A stretch of 36,997 bases of DNA from Chloroflexota bacterium. GTDB taxonomy: Bacteria > Chloroflexota > Anaerolineae > Aggregatilineales > Phototrophicaceae. The stretch lies in assembly GCA_026713245.1 (NCBI GenBank), contig JAPOOU010000297.1:1-36997 (forward strand), in the 5' to 3' direction. The notes under the pieces were generated by a model that was not told where the DNA came from, searched no databases, and saw only the letters and a program-made list of their open reading frames with translations. Both the position numbers and the translations under genes were made by a program. Shown one piece after another: positions 8,819 to 18,806 of this stretch; the stretch's first letter is position 1, and every line of letters starts with the position of its first letter.

Positions 8819-9877
8819 GTGGCTGACCAACTCTCGTTATTTCCAAAGGTACGTAACAAGTTTCCCAAAACCAGATATCAGGGAAGCAAGTATAAACTAA
8901 CGAATTGGATTTGGGACAAGATTTCTTACTTGTCGTTTGATACTAGCCTTGACGCTTTTGGTGGTACCGGAACGATTTCATACCGCCTGAAACAAGAAAA
9001 TAAGCAAGTTACATACAATGACGCGCTCAAGTTCAATTATTGGATTGGTCAGGCGCTAATTGAGAACTCCGAATCATACCTTGACGAGAGTGATGTTGAA
9101 TGGATTCTTGAAACTCATGATGGGTCTTATCCCACTCTTATCGCCGATACATTCCCCGACATTTATTTTCTCGACGAAGAGAATGTCTGGCTTGACAAAG
9201 TGATCACGAACATCCACCGGCTGAGAAATAAGTACAAACGTGCGCTCGCGTTTTTCGCTTTAGCCCAGTCCTGCATCATAAAGCGACCATATAATCTGTT
9301 TCATCGAAAGAATCTTTATATCCGTACTGCCGATGTGAAACGCAATTTCGGGAATAAGACCAGTTGGGACCGGCCGTTCGAGTCGTGGTTCACACATTTC
9401 GTGAAGGAAGCGAATCAGGCGGTGTTTTCCAACGGAAAGACTAATTGCGCGATCCATCAAGACGTGCAGAGCATCGAAGGCAATTATGACCTAGTTTATT
9501 TCGACCCACCGTACATATCGGGCAAAGGTGTTGCTGTCGATTTCCGCGACTTCTACCATTTCCTTGAAGGATTAACAAACTATGATCAATGGCTAGAAAT
9601 GATAGATATGTCATCAAAGCACCGACGGCTGATGCCTCAACCAAATGATTGGACTGACAAGAAGCATATATACCGAGCGTTTGAGCGAGTATTTGAACGC
9701 TTCGCCGATAGTATTCTAGTAGTATCGTATCGAAGCGACGGGATTCCGTCCGAGTCTGAGTTGATCCGTCTTTTAGCTCGATTCAAGCCTAATGTTAGAA
9801 TTGAGAGGTTTCGCAATTATCAGTATGCACTTTCAAAGAACAAGACTTCAAATGAGATCCTGCTGATAGGCCAATAA
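8819..9877 (+). CDS. DNA adenine methyltransferase, D12 class (modification subunit of EcoRV-like R-M system)
   Basis: 352 residues with a GTG start. It carries the D12/alpha-class order of motifs: RYQGSKYKL near residues 19-27, the S-adenosylmethionine site DAFGGTGT at 45-52, and the catalytic DPPY at 229-232 (VYFDPPYI), the N6-adenine signature. It transfers a methyl group to adenine in DNA and should protect host sites from the nuclease whose gene starts 3 nt after its stop. M.EcoRV is also a D12 enzyme but, from memory, looks closer to Dam; this one seems to belong to another D12 branch. Codon use is AT-richer than in the flanking metabolic genes, suggesting acquisition. By its partner, the target is probably GATATC, but that is inference. 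Confidence 0.92.
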   Translation: MADQLSLFPKVRNKFPKTRYQGSKYKLTNWIWDKISYLSFDTSLDAFGGTGTISYRLKQENKQVTYNDALKFNYWIGQALIENSESYLDESDVEWILETHDGSYPTLIADTFPDIYFLDEENVWLDKVITNIHRLRNKYKRALAFFALAQSCIIKRPYNLFHRKNLYIRTADVKRNFGNKTSWDRPFESWFTHFVKEANQAVFSNGKTNCAIHQDVQSIEGNYDLVYFDPPYISGKGVAVDFRDFYHFLEGLTNYDQWLEMIDMSSKHRRLMPQPNDWTDKKHIYRAFERVFERFADSILVVSYRSDGIPSESELIRLLARFKPNVRIERFRNYQYALSKNKTSNEILLIGQ

Positions 9878-9880
9878 CAA

Positions 9881-10651
9881 ATGATTGAGTTCGAAAGACA
9901 AATGCGCGAATACTTGCCAAGGTTCAGGTCGGCTCTAGCAAATGATATTGGAGATTGGGTCGTTAAGGGATTTATAGATACTTATCACAATATTTATACA
10001 ATCTCTGCCGACACCAAAGTCATCTCAAAACTTATTGAACTCATGCTTTTTCCAATTTTTATGGAATTTGCTCGACGTTACGATTACGGACTTCATTTGG
10101 CTGAACACCAAAACCACTATCCGGACATTACATTCATCGAGCGTAATGGAGAAAAGATTGCTTTTGACTTGAAATCTACCTATCGTGACAAACCAGGACG
10201 TGTAAGCGGTTTTACTTTGGGAGCGTTCACCGGGTACTTTCGCGATCGAGAATCCACCAAAAACATTACCTTCCCATATGCTGAATACCGCCATCATTAT
10301 GTTTTAGGCATTATCTACTCACGAAGTGCCGAATTGATTGATGAAAGAGCTGTTTTTAGACTTGAGGATTTACAGAACATTCAATCAGTTGCGCACGACT
10401 TTGTATTTCTACTACAAGAAAAGTGGAGGATTGCGTCAGAAAAACCGGGCAGTGGAAATACCAAAAACATTGGCTCAATTAAGAACATAGAAGATCTTGT
10501 CAACGGCAGCGGAGTCTTCGCGACGGAGGGTAAGCACATATTTGATCACTACTGGCGGAATTACCTTACTCGGGACATGGCTCGCGCAATCGACTCGGAT
10601 GTAATATATAAGAATCTCAAGGAATATTGGCATTGGCGAAATGGCAATTGA
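9881..10651 (+). CDS. Type II restriction endonuclease, EcoRV family
   Basis: 256 residues, close to EcoRV (about 245). Compared from memory with EcoRV, the match is unmistakable. The active site reads HYPD with D82 (EcoRV D74) and FDLKS with D96 and K98 (EcoRV D90 and K92), with E53 at the place of EcoRV E45. The Q-loop keeps QNHY (77-80; EcoRV Q69-N70). The DNA-recognition R-loop keeps GSGNT (190-194; EcoRV 182-186), followed by NIGSI. The C-terminal DYWRNY block appears here as HYWRNY (223-228). It should cleave DNA as a homodimer with Mg2+, giving blunt ends at GATATC or a close variant. It lies 3 nt after its methyltransferase in an AT-rich cassette and converges on the SnoaL-like gene with a 24-nt gap. 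Confidence 0.94.
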   Translation: MIEFERQMREYLPRFRSALANDIGDWVVKGFIDTYHNIYTISADTKVISKLIELMLFPIFMEFARRYDYGLHLAEHQNHYPDITFIERNGEKIAFDLKSTYRDKPGRVSGFTLGAFTGYFRDRESTKNITFPYAEYRHHYVLGIIYSRSAELIDERAVFRLEDLQNIQSVAHDFVFLLQEKWRIASEKPGSGNTKNIGSIKNIEDLVNGSGVFATEGKHIFDHYWRNYLTRDMARAIDSDVIYKNLKEYWHWRNGN

Positions 10652-10675
10652 GACTCTTGCCAACCAGTTGCCCTA

Positions 10676-11755
10676 TCATATCACTGATACGCTTTGCCTC
10701 CTTTCTTCAACTTGCTGGCGCAGGCGATCCATCAGATCGACGCCCATCTGTCGGCAGAGGTCAATCACGTCGATGGGCACCCAGTTTTCAATCAGGTAGT
10801 CGCCCTCGCGCTTCCACCAGTCGAAGTCGCGCAGGGTGAGCAGCTTGCCCGTGGCCGGGATGCCGGCGTATTCGCCGTGATGGCGCGAGAATACCGTATC
10901 CCAGATGCCGCCGCAGACATATTTGCCCTCGCCGATGCGTCCCATGGTACGTCCGCTGCCTTCGCGGCTGAGATTACGATCGCCGAAGCCATGCAGCCAG
11001 GGTCGTTGATGGAAATCCTCGAACTCTTCCAGGCTGAAGCAAGCGCCGATGCCGCTGGGTCCGTACCATTTCATATCCGGATGCCAGTACTTGTCCTGTT
11101 CCATGGCCCGCATATCGTCGCCGTCGCGGCCGCGGACGTAGCGCCGCAAACCGCGCCCCATCGCTTGTACCAACTGGGCGCTCTTGCGCGATTCGAGGGG
11201 ATCGTATTCAGTCAAGAGGATGCCGTCTTTGGCGACCGGTCCCGGGACCTTGCCGCCTTCAGCGCCAAATGCCGGCGGCAGCACTTGATAGCCGGCCCCT
11301 CGCATCACGGCCAGTATGTCCAATTGGATGTAACTCTCGGCGATTTTGCCCTCGCGCATGACGTAAAAGAGACCGAACCAGATATTGGTCTTTCGCTTGG
11401 TAGCGGGAATGCCGAGCCAGTCCTTGACGAAACTGCCGGTTAAGTAGCCGCAGCCGGATACCCATTGCTCGCCGGCTTTGGTCGCGTAGAGTTTGGAGCC
11501 GGGGTCAATGCCACCCATGAAGACGTAAGGCCGGTGCTTGAGATCGGGGAAGGCGCGCAGCAGCGGCATCCAGAACTCCGTGATCGAGGCTTCGACGCCG
11601 ACGATGCGGTCGATGGGCGCGGAGACATTCCAATCGACGTCGTCGTGAACGGCGGCGCGAACCACATCCGGCAGCTTCTCGGGGCCGACATGATTGAGTT
11701 TCTGCCAGAAGTCCCAAACGACTTCCTTGTTGATTTGATTCTGTTGATTTGACAT
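10676..11755 (-). CDS. SnoaL-like/NTF2-fold protein, two domains
   Basis: 359 residues. The N-terminal half (about 1-165) has the pattern of SnoaL-like polyketide cyclase or ester-cyclase proteins: an opening helix, DDVDWNVSAP, a central FWMPLLRAFPDLKHR, and GLFYVMREGKIAESYIQLD near the end. The second half (about 190-359) appears to repeat the fold, with WHPDMKWYGPSGIGACFSLEEF and a terminal helix. Proteins of this kind have a cone-shaped NTF2 fold and may isomerise, dehydrate or simply bind small molecules. It is on the minus strand just downstream of the YjhG-like dehydratase gene (34-nt gap) and probably co-transcribed with it. The substrate is unknown. Confidence 0.82.
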   Translation of the reverse strand: MSNQQNQINKEVVWDFWQKLNHVGPEKLPDVVRAAVHDDVDWNVSAPIDRIVGVEASITEFWMPLLRAFPDLKHRPYVFMGGIDPGSKLYATKAGEQWVSGCGYLTGSFVKDWLGIPATKRKTNIWFGLFYVMREGKIAESYIQLDILAVMRGAGYQVLPPAFGAEGGKVPGPVAKDGILLTEYDPLESRKSAQLVQAMGRGLRRYVRGRDGDDMRAMEQDKYWHPDMKWYGPSGIGACFSLEEFEDFHQRPWLHGFGDRNLSREGSGRTMGRIGEGKYVCGGIWDTVFSRHHGEYAGIPATGKLLTLRDFDWWKREGDYLIENWVPIDVIDLCRQMGVDLMDRLRQQVEERRQSVSVI

Positions 11756-11789
11756 TTTTTCCTCGATTCGATCTATTGTCGCTTTGCCG

Positions 11790-13787
<1,998 letters not shown>

Positions 13788-13827
13788 ATTTGCCCCCCAA
13801 ATTCGTGAAAACCCTCGGTGGTCTCAG

Positions 13828-13992
13828 TAGTACCAAGTTAGTCTTGCGAAGAAGCGATCTGTCCACTACAACCTTATCCCCCCGGCACCCTCTCCATCGT
13901 AATGGATAGGGGGAGCGCTTTTGCCGGGATTTGGATTGGATCCAGAACGCTCGCTACAAATGTGGTTGTTTCTCATTATTTTCTTGGTACTA
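13828..13992. repeat. Long-span inverted repeat and hairpin in the dehydratase/SDR divergent gap
   Basis: In the 262-bp gap between the divergent dehydratase and SDR genes, TAGTACCAAG (13828-13837) and CTTGGTACTA (13983-13992) are exact 10-bp inverted arms. Between them is a hairpin at 13888-13911 (CCCTCTCCAT-CGTA-ATGGATAGGG, one mismatch). The word CTCGGTGG appears on both sides. This looks like a small non-coding repeat insertion rather than a plain promoter region, though promoters for both genes must lie here. A frame open from 13921 crosses the right arm but does not look coding. Confidence 0.45.
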
Positions 13993-14049
13993 CTTCTGTG
14001 TTCTCGGTGGGTAAAATACCTGTATCATAGCTATCAGTTAGGGCAGATT

Positions 14050-14856
14050 ATGGCACAGAAGCGATTTTCAAATCAAACCGTCATCGTCACCGGCGCCGGA
14101 GAAGGCATCGGTTATGAAGTGGCTCGGCAGTTCTGTCAAGAGGGCGCTGCCGCGCTGCTCAACGATATCTTGCCCGAGCGGGCGCGTGCCGCCGCCGAGA
14201 GCATCAGCGCGGAAACGGGCGCGCCCTGCGTCGCCGCAGCCGGCGATGTCGCCGACATTGACTTCGTTCGCGGTCTGGTCGACAGGGCTGTCGACACCTT
14301 CGGGGGATTGAGCGTCTGCGTCTGCAATGCCGGGCTGACTTCCTGGGGCGACTTTTTTGAGTATCAGCCGGCCGATTTCGAGCGCGTGGTTGGTGTCAAC
14401 CTGCGCGGGAGCTACTTTCTGGCGCAAGCCGCCGCGCGTCAATTCCGCCGGCAGGGCAATGGCGGGCGCATCGTGCTAATGTCTTCGGTGACCGGGCACC
14501 GGGCCGTGCCTTATCTCAGCGCTTATGGCATGACCAAAGCCGCGCTGGAAATGCTGGCGCGGAACCTGGTGCTGGAATTGAGCGGGCACGGCATCACCAT
14601 TAATTGCGTGGCGCCCGGCGCCGTCCTCACGCCGCGGAACCTCAGCGACGATCCAGATTATGAAGAGCGTTGGGCGAACCTGATCCCGGTCGGGCAAGCC
14701 ATCCAAAGCGAAGACATCGCCAATGCCGTACTGTTTCTCGCGTCACCGGCGGCAAGCAAAATCACGGGACAGGCGATTGTTGTGGACGGTGGCTGGACCA
14801 GCACCAGCCCCATTCCGGACATGGATTACGGGAAGGACTATCGGAACCGCCCGTAA
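14050..14856 (+). CDS. Short-chain dehydrogenase/reductase (SDR), glucose/xylose dehydrogenase-like
   Basis: 268 residues from the ATG at 14050. The open frame runs back to 13921, but those 43 codons are a hydrophobic translation of the repeat-containing gap, and the classic SDR N-terminus begins only at MAQKRFSNQ. Motifs: TGAGEGIG (14-21) for the dinucleotide, D39 after the second strand (favouring NAD+), NAG (93-95), N117, S146, and the catalytic Y159-x3-K163. The C-terminal ITGQAIVVDGGW is standard. It oxidises or reduces a hydroxyl on a small molecule; beside the YjhG-type dehydratase it could be an aldose or sugar-acid dehydrogenase. Confidence 0.9.
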   Translation: MAQKRFSNQTVIVTGAGEGIGYEVARQFCQEGAAALLNDILPERARAAAESISAETGAPCVAAAGDVADIDFVRGLVDRAVDTFGGLSVCVCNAGLTSWGDFFEYQPADFERVVGVNLRGSYFLAQAAARQFRRQGNGGRIVLMSSVTGHRAVPYLSAYGMTKAALEMLARNLVLELSGHGITINCVAPGAVLTPRNLSDDPDYEERWANLIPVGQAIQSEDIANAVLFLASPAASKITGQAIVVDGGWTSTSPIPDMDYGKDYRNRP

Positions 14857-14892
14857 CGTCCCCACTATGATATAAGTTGGCAAGGTATAAAA

Positions 14893-15870
14893 ATGTCTAA
14901 AAACAAATCACGAAAAAACAAAACAATTGAACTAAGTGAGACTGACATCGTTCGATTGGAAGGCAAGCTGATATCACTTGATTGTCAATGCAACGCGGAA
15001 CAACTGCTCAATAGAACAATCCTTGGAGATGCGCTTGATGCCCTTGATTATCTCCCGTTTCATTTCGTTGACCTGCTTTTCGTCGACCCGCCTTTCAACA
15101 TGAACAAAGTTTTTGGTAAAGCCACTTTCAAGAAAATGGGCAGCGACAACTACGAAGACTGGGTGCGATCCTGGTTGAGTAAGATTGTTGACAGATTGAA
15201 GCCCACGGCATCCATTTATGTATGTGGCGACTGGCGCTCATCATCGGCTCTGTATAGGGCGCTGTCGGATCACTTCAAGATTCGAAACAGAATCACATGG
15301 GAAAGAGAAAAAGGGCGAGGCGCAAAATCGAATTGGAAAAACGCATCAGAAGACATCTGGTTCGCCACCGTGAGCGAAGACTACTGTTTTAATGTTGAAG
15401 CCGTGAAACTCAAGAAAAAGGTGATCGCTCCATACAGAGATGAGACCGGAAAACCAAAAGATTGGTCGGAAGAGGAGAATGGAAACTTCCGGCTTACACA
15501 TCCTTCCAATCTTTGGACAGATATTACTGTGCCCTTTTGGTCAATGCCGGAAAACACCGGTCATCCTACGCAGAAACCGGAAAAACTTGTCGCTAAAGCA
15601 ATCCTAGCAAGTTCGAAAGAGGGTGATGTCATTTTCGACCCTTTCTTGGGCTCCGGCACGACCTCGGTGGTGGCAAAAAAACTGGGGAGACGATACGTAG
15701 GCATTGAAATCGACAAATACTATGCTTGTTTGGCAGAAAAACGACTGGAGATGGCTGAAAGCGATAAACGAATACAGGGCTATACGGATGGCGTATTCTG
15801 GGAAAGAAACATGAATCCAGAATCCAACCCAATCTTAAACTATGTAAATCAGCCAAGGTTGCTTTTATGA
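14893..15870 (+). CDS. DNA methyltransferase, beta class (N4/N6), of a second type II R-M system
   Basis: 325 residues. The catalytic motif DPPF (65-68) comes before the S-adenosylmethionine motif DPFLGSGT (249-256), with HPTQKP at 224-229 between them: the beta-class order seen in M.RsrI and M.HinfI. DPPF in this class fits N6-adenine methylation, but N4-cytosine is not excluded. The N-terminus is lysine-rich (SKNKSRKNKT). Its last codons overlap the next gene by the ATGA at 15867-15870, a sign of translational coupling. The gene is AT-rich compared with neighbours. A possible AAGG ribosome site precedes the ATG. The recognition sequence is unknown. Confidence 0.92.
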   Translation: MSKNKSRKNKTIELSETDIVRLEGKLISLDCQCNAEQLLNRTILGDALDALDYLPFHFVDLLFVDPPFNMNKVFGKATFKKMGSDNYEDWVRSWLSKIVDRLKPTASIYVCGDWRSSSALYRALSDHFKIRNRITWEREKGRGAKSNWKNASEDIWFATVSEDYCFNVEAVKLKKKVIAPYRDETGKPKDWSEEENGNFRLTHPSNLWTDITVPFWSMPENTGHPTQKPEKLVAKAILASSKEGDVIFDPFLGSGTTSVVAKKLGRRYVGIEIDKYYACLAEKRLEMAESDKRIQGYTDGVFWERNMNPESNPILNYVNQPRLLL

Positions 15871-17024
15871 ATAGAGCAGTCTATTTGTTGATTGACTACA
15901 TTCGATCACGCGACGGTATCGCAGACAAAGCAGCTTTGACCATGAGCGTTCAAGGGAATTTCGGACTCACGAAAGACAGATCGGTTTACTACTCTGAGTA
16001 CTTTGCCATTAGATTCAGTTCCTCTCGATCCCGCAGTTTTTCCAACACAGTAATAGCGCTCTCTACACTGCAAAAGTATGACATGTTGCCGTTCCTTGTA
16101 TGTCAGGTCACGCCATCTGAAAATATTCTCTACCTGGCAAACACAACTTTCTTGAGCAAGGTAAGCCACTCATCGCAGGAACCACGTGTCAACAATATTA
16201 GAGGCAGCGTAAATGGTTCAGACATTATCAAAGTGTTCAATGGCTTGGTCAACATACCCGAGAACTTCGAGGCGCTATTCAATATTCACGCAGCAGTCGG
16301 TTTCAATGAGAACCTGCCCAGGCTGGTGGAAGCTACGAATGACATTACACCACATGGAAGCAAGTTTGTCGTATCCGATATGAGTCTCGGCACGATTCTG
16401 GAAGCGCCCGACAGAGCAATTGAGTTTGTCGTGTCGTCGGAGTATCTGCAGTTGAAGTCGGATCTTGATGCGAGAGTGAGCCAAGTAACTGACGCAATAT
16501 TGGTCGCTGGATATATCGAAAATGTCAATATTCGCGGCCGGGTGATTGAATACATGATTACGGGTGAAGATGACGAACGAAGGAGGCAACTTGTCGACGC
16601 TATAGTACAAAGTAATGGAGAGTTTCCCAAGTTCAAAACCACTAATGATCTGGGTGACTACACGCAGGTATTCGACCAATACGAAACTACTACAGATGTC
16701 AAAACAAAGATAATGATATTAAATTCCAATCCTAAAGCGTACAATATTGACAAGCTCTTGGAATACTTGTCAAAAGAGAAAACCGTGTTCATGTTTTATT
16801 TTATTGGGATTGAACCACAGAATATTGTCAATCAAGTTCTAGTATCAATGTTTCAAACTGAGTTGCTCGAATCTACGATCGTTTTGAAGCATTGGGCAGG
16901 GCGTAATTCTAGAGGAGTAACACAATTCCAAGGTTCGGTGTTGAACAAGCTAATTCTGACTCCAGACAATGGTATTGATAGAAAGGCGAGTAGGGATTTT
17001 TTGCAGAAATTAATTGCCTTGTAA
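15867..17024 (+). CDS. Putative type II restriction endonuclease, family not recognised
   Basis: 385 residues, translated from the ATGA overlap with the methyltransferase, so almost certainly its partner. No known nuclease family was recalled with certainty. A plausible PD-(D/E)XK core lies in the C-terminal half: a helix with E228 (GRVIEYMIT), D264 (LGDYTQVF) and D277-x-K279 (TTDVKTKI), followed by a helix YNIDKLLEYL and a hydrophobic strand TVFMFYFIGIE. The spacing resembles that in EcoRV-fold enzymes. Residues 1-210 form a separate region with FSNTVIALSTLQKYD and LANTTFLSKVSHSSQ, perhaps for DNA recognition. No HNH, GIY-YIG or helicase motif is seen. Target and cut position are unknown. 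Confidence 0.78.
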   Translation: MNRAVYLLIDYIRSRDGIADKAALTMSVQGNFGLTKDRSVYYSEYFAIRFSSSRSRSFSNTVIALSTLQKYDMLPFLVCQVTPSENILYLANTTFLSKVSHSSQEPRVNNIRGSVNGSDIIKVFNGLVNIPENFEALFNIHAAVGFNENLPRLVEATNDITPHGSKFVVSDMSLGTILEAPDRAIEFVVSSEYLQLKSDLDARVSQVTDAILVAGYIENVNIRGRVIEYMITGEDDERRRQLVDAIVQSNGEFPKFKTTNDLGDYTQVFDQYETTTDVKTKIMILNSNPKAYNIDKLLEYLSKEKTVFMFYFIGIEPQNIVNQVLVSMFQTELLESTIVLKHWAGRNSRGVTQFQGSVLNKLILTPDNGIDRKASRDFLQKLIAL

Positions 17025-17084
17025 TCATGACATGTTGACAAGACCTAAATGTAATTAACTCCAAAACAAGAAACTCTAACCTTT

Positions 17085-17468
17085 TTAGCTAGGTGCGGTA
17101 GTATCTGAGCTTCCCGTAACATCTGCGAATGCTGTCGCGGCCTTGCGCCGGCGTCCGCGCAGAATATCGCCCAGGAACCAGCCCAAGCCGATCAAAGCCA
17201 GGCCCGCGCCGCCGACAATCATCATGTTGCGCTGGTCAGCCAGCATACGGCGCCGCTCGAGATCCGAGGCCATCAAACCATGCGCCTGGCTCTTGCTCTC
17301 GATGGCGACTTCTCCGCCCTCTTCGTGGATCTGCGCCGCTTGATTGCTCGACAGTTGATTCGCCAGATCGAAATAACGCCAGCCGGCCACAGCCGCCATC
17401 AGGATGCCCAGTACAATCGCCGTGAAGAGCAGGCGGTCGACGATTCCGGTGAAGATTAAGTCTCGCAT
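17085..17468 (-). CDS. Small membrane protein with two transmembrane helices, unknown function
   Basis: About 127 residues from the ATG at 17468; a TTG at 17483 would add five residues. One helix near the N-terminus (LLFTAIVLGILMAAVAGW), an outer or inner loop rich in acidic and polar residues, then a second helix (IVGGAGLALIGLGWFLGDI) and a basic tail RGRRRK. It is not recognised as a named family. It is convergent with the second R-M cassette (60-bp gap) and divergent from the Gfo/Idh/MocA gene. GC-rich codon use shows it belongs to the host background rather than to the cassette. Confidence 0.7.
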   Translation of the reverse strand: MRDLIFTGIVDRLLFTAIVLGILMAAVAGWRYFDLANQLSSNQAAQIHEEGGEVAIESKSQAHGLMASDLERRRMLADQRNMMIVGGAGLALIGLGWFLGDILRGRRRKAATAFADVTGSSDTTAPS

Positions 17469-17491
17469 TCGTTCGTCTCGCAAAGCCCTTG

Positions 17492-17520
17492 TTGCCGAAC
17501 CGCCCCCGAAAAACTACAAT
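17492..17520 (+). promoter_or_regulatory. Candidate sigma-70-type promoter for the Gfo/Idh/MocA gene
   Basis: TTGCCG (17492-17497) and TACAAT (17515-17520) are separated by 17 bp; they match the consensus at 4 and 5 of 6 positions. Transcription would begin about 30 nt before the ATG at 17556. Confidence 0.45.
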
Positions 17521-17555
17521 AGGCAGTCGATCCAATCAGGGACATTGTACGAAAG

Positions 17556-18677
17556 ATGCCTATGACAAGCAACACGCTAAATATCGGGATGGTCGGCACC
17601 AGTTGGTGGGCGGATGCCATGCACCTGCCCGCGCTCGATAGCCACCCCGGGGCCCGGACGCTGGCGATCTGTGGGCGCAACCGGGAAAACGCGCAGAAGA
17701 TGGCGGAGATTTGGAAGATACCGGGTGTTTATACCGATTACCGGGACATGATTGACAATGCCGATCTGGATGCCATCGTTATCTCGACGCCCAACGATTC
17801 GCACTATCCCATAACGATGGCTGCATTTGACGCGGGCTTGCACGTGCTCTGTGAAAAGCCCATCGCCATGACCTATAGCCAGGCGCGGGAAATGGCCGAC
17901 CAGGCGCAGAGGAAGGCGCTCAAAACCCTGGTGCCCTTCACCTACAGTTTCATGCCGACTGCGCGTTACCTCAAAGAGTTGATCGATAGTGGCTATCTGG
18001 GCGCGCCCTATCATCTCAACATGCGTTATTACAGCGGTTATGCTCGGGATGGCGACTATATCTGGCGCCTCGACCGCAAGATCGCCGGCAGCGGGGTCGT
18101 CGGGGATTTGGGATCGCATTTCATGTATCTGGCGGAGTGGTTCTACGGCGAGATCAGGGCTATCACCTGCCGCCTGACAAGCATCGTCCCGCGCCCGGCT
18201 GTGGATCCGCAGGGCGAGCCTTACGATATCCTGGACGACAGTTGCTTGCTCACGGTCGAGTTCGCCAGCGGCGCCGTTGGCATGATCCACTGTACAGCCC
18301 TCTGTTACGAGGGCAGTCCCTTCGGGCAAACGCACCATATGGACTTTCACGGTTCGGACGGTACGCTTTACAGCTACACGGACTGGGACAGGATCCAGCA
18401 AGTCAAAGGCGCGCGCTCCGGCGAGGGCATGCCGGTTGAACTGCCGATTCCCGACCATATTTGGGGGGAGGCTCGCCGTGATACCGTGCATAATACCTAT
18501 CGCGATATGTTCCGCCGCGAAGATTTCATGATTCGCGGATTTATCAACGGCATCCTCGACGGCGGCGAATTGACGCCGAATTTCCAGCAGGGCGCGCGTA
18601 TCCAGCGCCTTATCAGCGCGGCGGTCAAGAGTCACGAGACGGGTTCGCGGGTCGAGGTTGAGTCGATCAAGGAGTGA
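17556..18677 (+). CDS. Gfo/Idh/MocA-family NAD(P)-dependent oxidoreductase
   Basis: 373 residues, usual for the family. The N-terminal Rossmann part has NIGMVGTSWWA (9-19), with serine in place of the last glycine of the dinucleotide motif, and the family hallmark EKP at 100-102 (HVLCEKPIAMT). The C-terminal alpha/beta domain carries GSGVVGDLGSHFMYLAEWFYGE, the sugar-binding and catalytic face with the conserved DLGSH. Such enzymes oxidise or reduce sugars, inositols or sugar acids. M1 and M3 are both possible starts. In a region with sugar-acid dehydratases it may supply an aldose or sugar-acid dehydrogenase step; the exact substrate is unknown. Confidence 0.92.
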   Translation: MPMTSNTLNIGMVGTSWWADAMHLPALDSHPGARTLAICGRNRENAQKMAEIWKIPGVYTDYRDMIDNADLDAIVISTPNDSHYPITMAAFDAGLHVLCEKPIAMTYSQAREMADQAQRKALKTLVPFTYSFMPTARYLKELIDSGYLGAPYHLNMRYYSGYARDGDYIWRLDRKIAGSGVVGDLGSHFMYLAEWFYGEIRAITCRLTSIVPRPAVDPQGEPYDILDDSCLLTVEFASGAVGMIHCTALCYEGSPFGQTHHMDFHGSDGTLYSYTDWDRIQQVKGARSGEGMPVELPIPDHIWGEARRDTVHNTYRDMFRREDFMIRGFINGILDGGELTPNFQQGARIQRLISAAVKSHETGSRVEVESIKE

Positions 18678-18699
18678 CGGCCGTGAAATGCCTGAACCT

Positions 18700-18729
18700 G
18701 TTTACGTAAACCGCGTCGCTTATACGACG
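18700..18729. promoter_or_regulatory. Palindromic operator-like sites before the FAH-family gene
   Basis: GTTTACGTAAAC (18700-18711) is a perfect 12-bp palindrome with a central CG, the shape of many LacI- or GntR-type operators. Close behind, CGTCG and CGACG (18714-18729) form a second inverted repeat with a 6-bp spacer. Both lie in the 129-bp gap before the gene starting at 18807. No regulator gene is in the window. Confidence 0.4.
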
Positions 18730-18806
18730 AGACGGCTTACGATTTTGCGTTAGCGCGGCAGACCTTTTCGCTGTCGCCGAGCGGCTAAAAGTATATGGAG
18801 GTCATA

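Noticed and set aside
13921..14049. 43-codon N-terminal extension of the SDR with a hydrophobic helix
   Set aside because: It looks like a membrane anchor, but it translates the repeat-containing intergenic gap, and the normal SDR start is the ATG at 14050.
17577..18635. 352-codon minus-strand frame opposite the Gfo/Idh/MocA gene
   Set aside because: The plus-strand frame has the EKP motif and DLGSH block; the opposite frame shows no domain.
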